DNA from: Actinidia chinensis
Taxonomy: Eukaryota > Streptophyta > Magnoliopsida > Ericales > Actinidiaceae
Direction of reading: 5' to 3'
DNA length: 25,000 nt
NCBI GenBank assembly: GCA_009663005.1
Contig: VIGQ01000350.1
Location: 30,001-55,000 of the forward strand
In this document: one piece after another, positions 1 through 9,340 of the stretch
Position numbering within the stretch: position 1 is the stretch's first letter
Layout of the letters: each line of letters starts with the position of its first letter
Notes under the pieces: model-generated
Databases searched by the model: none
Told to the model about the DNA's origin: nothing
The model's input: the letters and a program-made list of their open reading frames with translations, nothing else
Made by a program: the position numbers and the translations under genes

Positions 1-120
1 TGCCATTTGAATTTTTTCTAACAAAAAATAAAAACAAAAAAACATAATCCTTTCTTTTTAAAAAAAAAACTTTACTTTTTCTTTTTTCTTTTTCTTTTTC
101 TTTTTTTTTTGCTTTTTTAT
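1..120. repeat. A-rich and T-rich homopolymer tract
   Basis: Runs of A followed by T-rich stretches with scattered C (repeated T5C-like units at about 76-110). No gene is visible. It lies inside the internal region of the minus-strand LTR element that ends at 1,078, downstream of its primer binding site on the minus strand. Read on that strand it is a purine-rich leader. Confidence 0.6.
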
Positions 121-421
121 CATGATGTCTTTTGTTTTTGAAATTGGCAGATTCTTTGGTGGGCGCGTGGGGGCGCGTGGGCGCGTGCGGGACACTCGTC
201 CTTCTTCCTCGCGGGGCCCCGCGTGTGGCGCGTGGATCTGACTCTCCGACCTTCTCGCCGCGTGAGGGCCGTTGGAGTCCGATTTTGACTCGTTTGTGGC
301 TGGAGCTCGTATCGAAGAGAGAATGTGGATGTATGCTCAAATCCATTTTTGAGCAATTCGAATTTGGTCAGAATTCGAAAATGTACCCGGTGGCACTCGT
401 GACCTCTCCGGTGACTCGAAC

Positions 422-424
<3 letters not shown>
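121..424 (-). other. GC-rich leader of a minus-strand LTR retrotransposon
   Basis: On the minus strand this segment directly follows the primer binding site at 425-437, so it is the untranslated leader or start of gag of the element. It is markedly GC-rich at about 160-290 (repeated GCGCGTGGG-like words and a GGGGCCCC palindrome), unlike the AT-rich surroundings. A 139-codon minus-strand open frame covers 120-539, but it crosses the primer binding site into the LTR and shows no gag motif, so I do not call it a gene. The gag gene, if present, lies beyond the left edge. Confidence 0.5.

Positions 425-437
<13 letters not shown>
425..437 (-). promoter_or_regulatory. tRNA-iMet primer binding site (minus strand)
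   Basis: The plus strand reads GGCTCTGATACCA, the exact reverse complement of TGGTATCAGAGCC. That is the usual plant LTR-retrotransposon primer binding site complementary to the 3' end of initiator methionine tRNA. It sits two bases from the TG that opens the adjacent LTR, the normal spacing, and fixes the element's orientation as minus with its body to the left. Confidence 0.9.
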
Positions 438-439
<2 letters not shown>

Positions 440-452
<13 letters not shown>

Positions 453-554
453 CAGTTTACCAGTCACTCCACCAACATCACCCACACACACTAACAGATT
501 TACGTGGTTCGGCACATGCCTACAGCCACGAGAGAACAATAATTCACTATCCAG

Positions 555-598
<44 letters not shown>

Positions 599-751
599 CA
601 CCTCTCGCACTCTCTCATCTCTCACCTCTCACGTCTATCTCTCAGATCTCACAGCTACCAATTCTATGCCCACTCGCTGCCAATCTCTCTGTGCTCTCGG
701 TCTCTCACTAGCACCTACACTCCCCCAAACCAACTCTCTCTAGTCAGCCCT

Positions 752-782
<31 letters not shown>

Positions 783-1078
783 TGTATCCCCAGGATTACT
801 TCTTGCCCACTCTTTTCTCTCTGGCACTCTCTGTATTATAGGCCACCAGAGAGACGATGAAGCTCAACGGCTGAGCTCAACATGCCTCCATCTTTGACAA
901 TCTTCAGCCGCATCCTTCTCTCTCTGCCATTCTTCTCCTCCACCTAATATCAAGACAAAGTCTCTGATTGAATCATGAGGGAGGCTGCATCTAGAAGGAA
1001 TGAAGTAATCTCTTTCGGCTTGGGCTTGGCCCCATAGTGTGGAACTCCCAATTGGCTTCAATGGCTTGGCCCTCCACA
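440..1078 (-). mobile_element. 5' LTR of a minus-strand LTR retrotransposon, probably Copia
   Basis: On the plus strand the LTR opens with TGTTGTGCCC next to the primer binding site and is best closed at CTCCACA (1,072-1,078), giving about 639 bp with TG...CA ends. The right end coincides with the point where homology between repeat copies A and B begins, which supports it. A TATA-like CCTATAATA lies on the minus strand at 834-842, leaving a U3 of about 235 bp. A CT-rich block lies at 590-720, and the word ACGTGGTTCGGC near 501, often seen in plant Copia LTRs, supports the family call. An alternative end at CAACA (878-882) gives a perfect 5-bp terminal inverted repeat but an implausibly short U3. 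The second LTR and coding domains are outside the window, so the superfamily is inferred. Confidence 0.7.
834..842 (-). promoter_or_regulatory. TATA-like box in the LTR
   Basis: The minus strand reads CCTATAATA within the LTR, upstream of the CT-rich R/U5 part. Its position relative to the primer binding site fits the U3 promoter of the element. Only the motif is seen; transcription is not shown. Confidence 0.4.
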
Positions 1079-2094
1079 AAACAAATCCAAACAAAGTGGT
1101 CATGGCCAAATGAAATTTTACTTGTGAAAAACAAAGAAATGAAACTCAGCAACATCTTTCAGATTTTAAGCATTTTTTTAAAAACTTATTATACCAATTC
1201 ATTTGACATACGCTACTAACACTTGGTGCTACAGTATGAGTTATCCACAAGTAATTGCTTTTGAGGCACCTTACCTTAATGTGCGGTGCATAGGTTTTTT
1301 AGTTCTCAGTTCGTCTCATTATGTATCCTCTAAGGTCTTCCACTCTGCCAAACTCAAAATATAGTGCAAAGCTCATAATCTTATTATATTATTGATTCTA
1401 TTTGCACACAATAGCCGTGGGAATGCATATCATCACATCATTGTGAAGGGGATCACCCCCCCACTCAACACAATACAAATGCAGTAATCTAAGGGCGTAA
1501 CATCCAAAACAAAACTCCACTTTTTCCATCACACTTAGACACAACACATAATCCCTTGAACTCTGATCATTCATGCATAATCTAAGGCGTAATATGCACA
1601 AATATTAATGGCATAATATCCAATCTTAGTGTAGCTTAATAAAATTTTCCCCCGGTTTAAAAAAAGTATAAAAAAAAACAGAAAAGAGAGGAAAAACACA
1701 AGATGGTATAACTATACATGCCTTACCAAAAGAGTTTTGACCCTGCAACTTGTTGAAATTTCAACCGAAGGAACACTAGTCGGAGGAAGGAGAAATATCG
1801 AGTGATCCTCAGTGTGACCACATATAGGGATCACCACACTCCATATTGGCTCCCCCATCAACAACATGCGCCCCCTAAACCGCCGGCTCTCTCCAATTTG
1901 TTAATGTTGATATTTTAAGAGCCGGTCCCCCAAACCAGTAGTAATTGCTCTCCCACACCATTCGGTAGCATGATCCTTTCTGGTGTCACATGACGAAGCA
2001 CTGCTGAACCTTGTGCTACATAAGCATTCCCCAAGAAAATTTATGATTTCAAGCTTAAACGTATTCAAAAACCCAAATGTGGTACATGTAAAAT

Positions 2095-2215
2095 ATTAAT
2101 GGCCGCATCACCTGCACCACAAGGACGTGATGGCAAAAGGTCATACTCTCTGGCACATCTTAGAACCTCATCATGATGCTCTTCACCCCTAATACGAATT
2201 CACCGTTGTGGTTTT
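2095..2215 (-). pseudogene. Unidentified minus-strand coding-like segment in copy A
   Basis: The minus strand encodes an open stretch containing EEHHDEVLRCAREYDLLP, followed by SRPCGAGDAAINILHVPHLGF and a stop. The matching place in copy B (about 23,640-23,790) keeps PSRPCG and the HHDEV/PHHDE-like neighbourhood but is shifted in frame. Retention of residues between two indel-rich copies suggests ancestral coding sequence, possibly the last exon of a minus-strand gene. No domain, signal or catalytic motif is recognised and no start can be set. It may be a chance open stretch in a non-coding repeat. Confidence 0.3.
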
Positions 2216-2305
2216 AATAGTTTTGGTGGGAGTTGTTGGAGAATTGGGGTCCAAGACTCAAAGTCCACTTGACATGCAGAAGCACTCCACTCTCTTGGGT
2301 TTTTC

Positions 2306-2494
2306 CTATTGACATTTGAATGGAGATAACCTAAGGCCCCCTATATATTGTAGCATTTCCCTTGCTGTTTTATCAGTACCTACCCACCTTGATTTCACCT
2401 CAATTTCTCTGGTAGCTGGATTTGCTGGCTTATTTGAACCAGGTTCACATTTCACGGGGAAATTTTCAATATAGCTGGTTAGTTCGCACTCCAC
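2306..2494 (-). pseudogene. Unidentified 62-codon minus-strand open segment in copy A
   Basis: An open minus-strand frame includes ECELTSYIENFPVKCEP and KSRWVGTDKTAREML. Copy B (about 23,930-24,100) retains the corresponding bases, but stops and frameshifts break it. An HDEGGDLK-like reading just upstream (minus strand, about 2,500-2,535) recurs in copies B and C. It is probably the remains of an exon of the same unidentified minus-strand gene as 2,095-2,215. No known family is recognised. Confidence 0.25.
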
Positions 2495-2829
2495 CTCTTA
2501 GCATTGATCTTTAAGATCACCACCTTCATCATGGCAACACAGTATTAAATGCAGAGCATAGATTCAAGATTTCAATGAGAAAATTAATGAGAGAGGAGAT
2601 GAGGTATAATAAACAACGTGTACTGTAGAAAGATAAGAAAAAGAAGACTGAAAAGCACTATTCAACCCCCCAAATTTCTAAATTTTAGAGAATGAAATTA
2701 GTCCAAGTTGAGAAAAAAAACACTCTCGAGAGAGGAGGGGTAACGCTGGCAAGAACAACTAAAAATCAGAAGGAGGAGGCAAAATATGATTTTAAAAAAA
2801 CCCTATTGTGCACAAAACATCTCAATTAT

Positions 2830-2890
2830 TGAAAAAAAAAAAAACAAAAAAACCCCCCCACAACACACACACAAAAACAAAAAAAAAAGC
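2830..2890. repeat. Simple-sequence A/C tract
   Basis: Long A runs, a C7 run and a short (CA)n. The corresponding place in copy B (24,450-24,492) is a long poly-C followed by poly-A, so this is a length-unstable or assembly-difficult site within the repeat. Confidence 0.7.
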
Positions 2891-3448
2891 ACAGAACTGA
2901 AAGCAGAAGCAACAGACCCAGACCGCAAACCTTCAAAATTCGTCAAACACAAGAATAATCAATCGACGTAGCCAGTAAAATATAAATCCAGAGTCCCAAC
3001 CCTACCCTAGATTTGGACACAAACATCTTCAACGAATTGACTAAACAAAAGTAATGGCAAACAGAACAAACCACACAGGGAGTTAGCTCTTCTGCGATTT
3101 TGCCAACCCATCATTTCGCTCCTCGGATCTCACATCGTTTGTCCCAATCTCGATCAATAGCCAACAACCCTAATTGAGCCATAAAACACCTAAATAATAA
3201 GTTTTTGATCGGACGTAACCTCACGACGTATTTTTCATTCCCTTTGCAATAGAAGACATATCGAATTCAATTAGTGAATTGAGAGTTTGCCATCTCTTAA
3301 TTGAATGAAGTTACTATCAGAATAAGAATAAGTAGAAAGGCAAGCATTACGCGTAGGCTTGGAAGGCTGAATGGGGGAGAACCACGAGCAGATTGGCCTT
3401 GCGAATTTGAGAGAATATATAGAAAAGAAATTGAGATTGCTATTGCCA

Positions 3449-4350
3449 TAACTGGTTGGAAATAGTTTGCCAACCTTACCTGGCAATTCTTAAATAAACG
3501 GTCTTTTATAAAAAAAAAATCTTGGCAGTCAAGAACTGGTTAACAAGAGGGGAAATAGCTGTCAAGAAATTGTTAGTTACTGATGAGCTTGTCGATGTGT
3601 TAAGGAAGATATTGCCAACCTGTCAATAATAAAGAAAATGATCTTTTTTTCAAAAAAATCTGGTGGTCAGAAATCTTTTTTTATTTTAAATAAAGAATCA
3701 TTATTGTTGATAAACAAAAAAGAGAGACTAGTGGGTAACTGGGACATTAGGCATACTTTGGTTTAAATATTTTTAACGATTCTTTTTTTTTTAGATTTTT
3801 TTCCTATTTTTATATTGATTTTTTTGTTTTTTTATAATTTTTTAATTTTTTTTGATAAGAGAAATTCAACATATAATTTTTTTTATCTATTTGATAAAAA
3901 GTTAACTGAGACCAAAAATTTGTAATAATAATTTAGGGCCTCATTTACGCTAAGCAAAAAAATATTTTTTCTATTTACATTGAATTTCTGTTTAGCTTCA
4001 TATGAATATTTTTTGCAATTTGTCGTCAAATAGTAAAATATAGATATATTGAGGTAAATTATACTTTTCACATGAGTTATCAAGCGATGAAAAAATATAA
4101 CACATAATTCTATGCTAGGTACCCTTCAAAAGAGACGTTTGTACTGGATTTACTCTACTCTTTGGCCCATACGTCTATAATATTTTTTGTAAATTTTAAA
4201 GTTTTTTAAGAGATTTTTGATAAACTGAACTCCAAATGAGTTCTAAACGAGTATTTTTTACTTGATATTTATGATTTTTTATTAAATTAATTAAATATCA
4301 TGTTTTGTTTATATTCTAAAAATTTTACGAAGAAAAAGCATGTGAAATGT
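3449..4350. repeat. Direct repeat D, copy 1 (paired with 5,740-6,630)
   Basis: Homologous in the same orientation to about 5,740-6,630. Shared words include TTGTTAGTTACTGAT, AAGGAAGATATTGCCAAC, TACTTTGGTTTAAATATTTTT, TATATTGAGGTAAATTATACTT and ACACA-TTCTATG. It is AT-rich with no open frame above chance. The short TGCCAAC/GGCAAT words repeated near each left end may mark a terminus. Type unknown: local duplication or an unclassified transposon. Confidence 0.75.
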
Positions 4351-5262
4351 CCATAAGGTAATATATATATTTATAATATAAATCATACTTATTTTAAATT
4401 TCAAAACTATCTTCCCTTATCTACGACTGAATTTATTTGATTTACTCCAATGGTTTTGAATTTTTTTTTTTTTTTTCCTCCAAAAAATATCACTTTCTTT
4501 CTCAATGTATTAGATCCACATAGGTTCTTATCCATGGACAAATCTCTAAAAAGTTTGACATATTTTTTTATCCATTTGATCATTTTTTGTGGGACCCACA
4601 AAAAAACTCAACAGCTCATGCCTTTTTTTCGTTCATTTCTCCCAACTAGCAAAAATATTTTTCAAAATCATTATAATTCTAATTATTCTCCATTTTAATA
4701 ATAATAGTCCATGTATCTTTTATCTGACGCTTATATTTTTCTATTTTTTAAATTATAAAATGCTAAGAGTACGTCTAAGATGTTCGTCTTTTGTGTGTGC
4801 GCGTAGTGCCTTAACTAGTATATTTAATAAGTTAGAACCTGTTGCTTGACAACTTTCCTTTAATAACCACTTTAGTCAAAATTTCACTTACATCCTTCAT
4901 TGATCAAATGTCAATTTGTGGCCTTATATGTTTCTATGTTCAATTAAGGCCCCATGTTGGGATTTGATTTTTTCCTGATTTTTTTTCGTTAATTTTAGTT
5001 CTTTTTTTGTCTTTAATGATTTTTTTTTCCCCATTGCATAAAAAAATTCTAGTTTTTGAACTTATCTTGACCAAGAGGATTATCTGAAAATATAAAAAAA
5101 AAAATTAATTTGAGAAAGATCACTAAAAAAAAATCAATTTATTATATTTTTATATTTAAACATTATTTGTTAATTTTTATTTGAATTTCAAAAATCTATT
5201 TTACCTCACATTTAATTATGTAAATATATGATATAGTTAAAATAGAAAAAACATAAAATTAG
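4351..5262. other. AT-rich stretch without recognisable gene
   Basis: Present after copy 1 of direct repeat D but absent at the same place after copy 2, so it is an insertion in copy 1 or a deletion in copy 2. It holds many short T and A runs and no open frame with protein-like composition. Nothing further recognised. Confidence 0.5.
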
Positions 5263-5690
5263 TTTTTAAAAACAAAAAAAAAAAAAAAAAAAACCAACAT
5301 TTACAGACCATTAAAAAAAAATATTAAAAACAAGGAAAAATGAGATAAAAAGTTAAAAAAGAAAAAAAGAAAAAGTAGTAAAAATAAAAAATAAAAATAG
5401 AAAAACAGGAAAAAAAGAAGATAAACAAAAATAAGTTCAAAAAGAAAAATAAGTTCAAAAAATAAAAAAATGAAAAAAAATGAATAAAAAGGAAAAGGAA
5501 ATTAAAAACAAAAAACCGAAAAAGGAGATAAATAAAAATAGAAAAAGTAAAAAAGAAGAAAAGAAGAAATTAAAAAATAGATAAAATAAAAAAAATAGTG
5601 GGAAAAACAGAAAGCAGGCAAAAAAAATGAAAAAAATAGAAAAAAAGAATATAACAAGTTATATATATATGAAAAAAAAAGGCGCAAAAA
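5263..5690. repeat. Purine-rich A/G low-complexity tract
   Basis: About 430 bp made almost entirely of A with scattered G and occasional T or C, including an uninterrupted A run near 5,275-5,293. A similar tract follows direct repeat D copy 2 at 6,630-6,900, so the purine tract appears to be part of the repeated unit. Phe/Tyr/Ser-rich open frames on the minus strand here are composition artefacts. Confidence 0.75.
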
Positions 5691-5739
5691 AACAATTTAA
5701 TAATGAAGGCAATTGAGCTTGGATGGCCAGAACAGTGTC

Positions 5740-6630
5740 ACAAACTGTTACTGGTGGAAATAGTTGCCAACTTACCTTGGCAATCCTAATAAAACGGTTT
5801 TTTTTATAAAAAAAAAAATCATGGCGGGTCAAGCAACAATTGGTAGCAGACTTATTGTTAGTTACTGATTGGTAATAGTTGTCCATGTTCTTAAGGAAGA
5901 TATTGCCAACCCGGCAATAATAAAGAAAAGGATATTTTTTTAAAAAAAAATCTTGGTGGTCAAGAAATATTTTTTATTTTTCAAATAAAAAAAACTATTA
6001 TTGTTGATTAAACAAAAAATAGAGAACTAGTGGGTAACTTATTGACTGAGAATTAGGCCTACTTTGGTTTAAATATTTTTAACGGTTCTTCTTTTGTCGT
6101 ATTTTTTATTTTTTTAATTATTATTTTTTTTATGAGAGAATCAAAATATAATTTTTTTATCTTAATTTAATAAAAATTTCATTAGACAAAATAAAATATT
6201 GAACATAATTTAGGCCCCGTTAGACTTAGGAAAAAAAATAATTTTTTCTATTTAAAAGTGAATTATCTATTTAGCTTCAAATGAGTATTTTTGCCAAGTT
6301 TTCATCAAAAATTATTAAAATATAAATATATTGAGGTAAATTATACTTTAAAATGAGAGTTATCAACCGATGGAAAAATAGAACACACAATTCTATGTTT
6401 GTACCCTCAAAATTCCACGTTTGTATCGAACTTACTGGCCTGTATCATCTATGCATTTTAAAAATTTTGAAGTTTTAAAAGAGATTTTTGATAAATTCTG
6501 AACTCCAATGAATTTTAAAAGGCTATTTTCACTTGATATTAATGGTTTGTTGTTAAATTATCTTAAATTTTTTATGTGTAATTAAACATCATGTTATTTA
6601 TAATTCTAATAACTTTTAAAAAAATATGTA
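5740..6630. repeat. Direct repeat D, copy 2 (paired with 3,449-4,350)
   Basis: Second copy of the AT-rich segment described at 3,449-4,350, in the same orientation and about 2.3 kb away. Its left edge begins with a GGTGGAAATAGTTGCCAAC-like word matching GGTTGGAAATAGTTTGCCAAC of copy 1. Its right edge runs into a purine-rich tract, as in copy 1 after the 4,351-5,262 stretch. Non-coding by inspection. Confidence 0.75.
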
Positions 6631-6902
6631 AAATGACAAAAAAGAAAAACAAAAGAAAAAAAAGAGGGAAAAAAGGAAAAATAGTTAAGAAATTAAAAAC
6701 AAAAAAATTGTAAAAAAAGTTTTAAAAAAGGAAAAACAAAAAAAACTATAGATAAAAAAGAAAAAAAATAGGAAAAAATGGAAGGAAAAAATAAAACCAG
6801 AAAAAGTAGATAAAAAATAAAAAAAATAATAACAAAGAAAATAACGATTAGAGAGGAGAGAAGAGAGAGAAATAAAAAAGTTTAGCAAAAAAAAAGATTA
6901 CA
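6631..6902. repeat. Second purine-rich A/G low-complexity tract
   Basis: A-dominated sequence with scattered G, resembling 5,263-5,690 in composition and in its position behind direct repeat D. It contains an AGAGAGGAGAGAAGAGAGAG block near 6,850. No gene. Confidence 0.7.
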
Positions 6903-6904
6903 AA

Positions 6905-6938
6905 TAATATATATATTATATTATATATATATATATAA
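6905..6938. repeat. (TA)n microsatellite
   Basis: Alternating TA with two interruptions, about 34 bp. A short TATATATAT at 5,660-5,669 occupies the corresponding end of the first purine tract. Confidence 0.8.
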
Positions 6939-6939
6939 A

Positions 6940-8340
6940 CATAAAAAATATAAAAGAAGGGGGAAAAGTGAAATAGAAAAAACTAGAGGGGAAAAAAAAA
7001 GCAGGAACAAAAAAGAAAGGCTATTTAGAAAAGGCCAACTGTTTGCAAAAGGAGAGTTGGTCAAACCAGAGCTTTTGAAAAAGGTCATTGAGTTCATGCT
7101 AGATTGGGAATTTTGTAATATAAAGCCATTATTTATTTTAATTCTCATTCTTACATGGTTAGCACTTAGGTAATTTCAGGAAAGACAATATAAAATATTG
7201 ATTATTTTAAATATTTGATAAAGCCTGCTTAGAAGCTTCTATATGGCAGAAAATGTAAATCACAACTAAAAATGTGCTTGTATTCATGAATTCATTTGAG
7301 TGATGAAAATTGGTGTTATAAAGTTTATACATTGTGCGTATAAAGGCATGGTTTAGGTCAAGTTTGACCTTTTTAAAAAAAAAAATTATTTTAGCTACTT
7401 TAGTTTTAATGTTTTTTTAATCTTTAGTGAATTTGTATTCACCATTTGATAATGTTTTATACTTTTTATTATTATTTTAGATGAAAAAAATCTAAAAAAT
7501 CTAAGAAAAATCAATTAAAAACACACACAAAAGATTTAGCTAATTTATCGAGTAAAGTAGTTTTTTTCCCATTTAGTGAACTTGTTTTTCAAATTAGATG
7601 AAAATATTTACATTTTCAGGCTTTTCTCATCAATAGCAATTAGAAAAGTATAAAATTTTGATCATCAAGAATGAAAAAAATACAAATTTTGATTAAATGG
7701 TAAAAAAATATTTACTAAAGACAAAAAAAATAATAATTAAATCAATTATTTTTTTTAAAAAAAAACTAGGTTATAATGGGGGGCGCTATTATAGTAACGA
7801 ATTCCTCCAAACGGCTAGAGCAATCACTAATAGTAACTTCAAACTTAAAAAAAATAATAGAGACAATGCATTTTATTTATGCAATTATATTGTGTACTTA
7901 CATTTGGTAAAACGCACAAAATACGGGATCTGCTCATGTAAAAATTAGGAACTTACTCCATATAAGTATTCACTGCACAAATACATGTTCCAAACTAAAA
8001 TCGTACAAACTTTTATGAATTCATTTTAACTAGTTTCTTACAAATTCTTCCAAGGTTAGGGGATCACCAATTAGTTCAATTATTATTTTACAACGCTAGT
8101 CAGAGTATTATTTTAGAAGAAGATTCAACCATCCACATTTTGATTTGGAAGTTTAATTGTGGCAGAATAGTATATCAATTAGTGGAATATTTTAGCCAAA
8201 ATTAAAATAAAATTTTAATATTTTGACTATTTAAAATATCAAAAAAGAAAAATAAATTTTGATATTATTACTTATGAGAGGATTATAAAAACGTGAAAAT
8301 TTTGATTGAAATTCAGAAAAACTCCACGATAAACAAATTT
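6940..8340. other. AT-rich region with no recognisable gene
   Basis: No protein-like open frame, RNA gene or clear repeat seen. An 83-codon plus frame at 7,697-7,948 is lysine-rich and lies in low-complexity AT sequence, so it is not called. From about 8,100 the sequence may be the upstream flank of the putative gene beginning near 8,620. Confidence 0.4.
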
Positions 8341-8344
8341 TCTG

Positions 8345-8466
8345 ACTGAGTTGCTGAGCTGTCGTAACCAGCTGTCATAACGGACTTGATGAACTGTCAT
8401 GACTAAGTTGCTGAGCTGTCAAAACGGGCTTGCTGAGCTGTCAACACCGACTTGTTGAGCTGGCCC
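8345..8466. repeat. 22-bp tandem repeat upstream of a putative gene
   Basis: Units with the core TTGCTGAGCTGTC start at 8,351, 8,386, 8,408, 8,430 and 8,452. The last intervals are exactly 22 bp, with consensus close to TTGCTGAGCTGTCAWAACSG plus two bases. A partial unit lacking its first six bases fills 8,370-8,385. Units differ by a few substitutions. There are no spacers, so this is an ordinary tandem array and not CRISPR. It lies about 170 bp before the first ATG of the putative gene, in likely promoter territory. Confidence 0.85.
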
Positions 8467-8633
8467 TTTCTGTCTCTCTAACGATGTTCCAAGATGCCAG
8501 TTGGCCAAACAAACCTCCTAACACCTATTTATTCCCCTGTGAACATACGATTGAGCATCTCTCTCCAGACCCCACCTCGCTCATTGAATAGATAATCCGG
8601 GTTAGGGTTCCATTTTTCTCAAATGGACGAGAC
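8467..8633 (+). promoter_or_regulatory. Possible promoter and 5' leader of the putative gene
   Basis: Between the tandem repeat and the GC-rich open segment there is a CTATTTATTCCCC TATA-like word near 8,525 and a GTTAGGGTT telo-box-like word near 8,600, an element common in 5' leaders of plant housekeeping genes. Base composition is more even than in the flanks. This is motif-level evidence only. Confidence 0.3.
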
Positions 8634-8796
8634 ATGGGCGATAGCGACGTGCCGGAGGCGAAGGCACAACCAACTTCCTTTCCGAACTACGTCCGCCCTG
8701 TGGCCCTCTCTCTACGGCGGCAATTCCGCCAATGCGTGGCGGAGAATCTGAATGCCGATCATCAGAGACGGCTCCTTTGACAGACGACGGTCGCTA
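8634..8796 (+). CDS. Putative first exon of an unidentified plant gene (partial)
   Basis: ATG at 8,634 opens 48 codons with balanced composition (MGDSDVPEAKAQPTSFPNYV at the start, then an Arg/Gln-rich stretch with RRQFRQCVAENLNADHQRRL) and stops at 8,780. A near-ideal donor, GTAAGT, follows at 8,797, so the true exon probably runs to 8,796 and the stop may come from a single-base error just before it. An upstream ATG at 8,623 in another frame could be the real start if a base is missing. The GC content is clearly above the flanks. I do not recognise the family. It could also be a processed or broken remnant. Confidence 0.4.
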
Positions 8797-8837
8797 GTAA
8801 GTAACCCTTTAAATTATTCAAGAGTTATATTCTAAAA

Positions 8838-9340
8838 CCTATTCGTGAAAGATTATTATCATCATGTTCACATTCCATGATAGCATTGCTTAGTTTTTTT
8901 ATGCTTAATTCTTGATTTTTTTCTGACAGTATGGCTAACTTGGATGGTTGTTTTGATGCTTAGTAGACTGTTTATCGACATGCTCAGTAGTAAAATATTA
9001 TCATATTGTCAAATTGATGACTGCGTTTTGTATTTTGAACCTAATAATGAAAGATTTTCATAAATTCGATTGATGATAGTGTTCTTAGTCTTTTTTAGGC
9101 TTCTGCTTCTGTTAATTCTGATTTTTGTCTTACAGTTATGGGAACATCAGATGATTGCTTCGATGCTTAGGTTGAATCTTTTATAGACAGATTCTTTTTC
9201 CAGATAGCGAGCAGTATCAGTGGTCATATTGATGATATCGGCCGTTTTGCTTTTTTATGCCTCTACGCTCGTTAATTCTTGGATTTTTTTTCTGTTAGTT
9301 AGGGCACACTCGACTGATTGCTTTGAATGCTTATTCTTGG
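8838..9340 (+). repeat. Three-copy imperfect tandem repeat, about 160-200 bp per unit
   Basis: Three successive units share this order of words: an AACCTA-TGAAAGATT start in the first two (8,838 and 9,040), then GATAG or GATAT, a T-rich TTAGGCTT-like run, TTAATTCTTGATTTTT, CTTACAG or CTGACAG, and finally GATTGCTTCGATGCTTAG-like text. The GATA anchors fall near 8,879, 9,075 and 9,232. The units have diverged by substitutions and indels. Each carries an acceptor-like (C/A)AG after a pyrimidine tract, so they might act as repeated splice-acceptor decoys. That is inference. Confidence 0.65.

Larger units (their letters stand above)
1079..3404 (-). repeat. Copy A of a repeat of at least 2.3 kb (paired with 22,690-25,000)
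   Basis: This segment aligns in the same orientation with 22,690-25,000 over its whole length. Examples are GGCCAAATGAAATTTT near 1,104 and 22,717, TATAGGGATCACCACACTC near 1,825 and 23,444, and CACAAGGACGTGA near 2,118 and 23,716. Copies differ by many short indels. The part at about 2,487-2,790 matches a third fragment at 21,446-21,788. Minus-strand reading at about 2,090-2,200 and 2,310-2,500 gives short open stretches that partly persist in copy B. A GC-richer end with AACCCTAA near 3,167 could be a promoter or 5' leader of a minus-strand gene. I recognise no protein family, so it could be a degraded host gene copy or an unclassified mobile element. Confidence 0.85.

Noticed and set aside
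440..882. Shorter 443-bp LTR with perfect TGTTG/CAACA ends
   Set aside because: It would leave only about 40 bp of U3 before the TATA-like box and would not explain why homology to copy B starts at 1,078. It is kept as an alternative in the feature text.
5502..5886. Phe/Tyr/Ser-rich minus-strand open frames
   Set aside because: They are translations of the purine-rich A/G tract and direct-repeat edge; composition explains them and no start, motif or conservation supports a gene.
6685..7148. Two minus-strand open frames resembling membrane proteins
   Set aside because: Runs of Phe and Ser come from A-rich plus-strand sequence. The apparent membrane character is a low-complexity artefact.
7697..7948. 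83-codon plus-strand open frame
   Set aside because: Lysine/isoleucine-rich translation of AT-rich sequence, without motif, splice context or conservation.
8345..8466. CRISPR-like array
   Set aside because: The 22-bp units abut with no unique spacers and the context is plant nuclear DNA.
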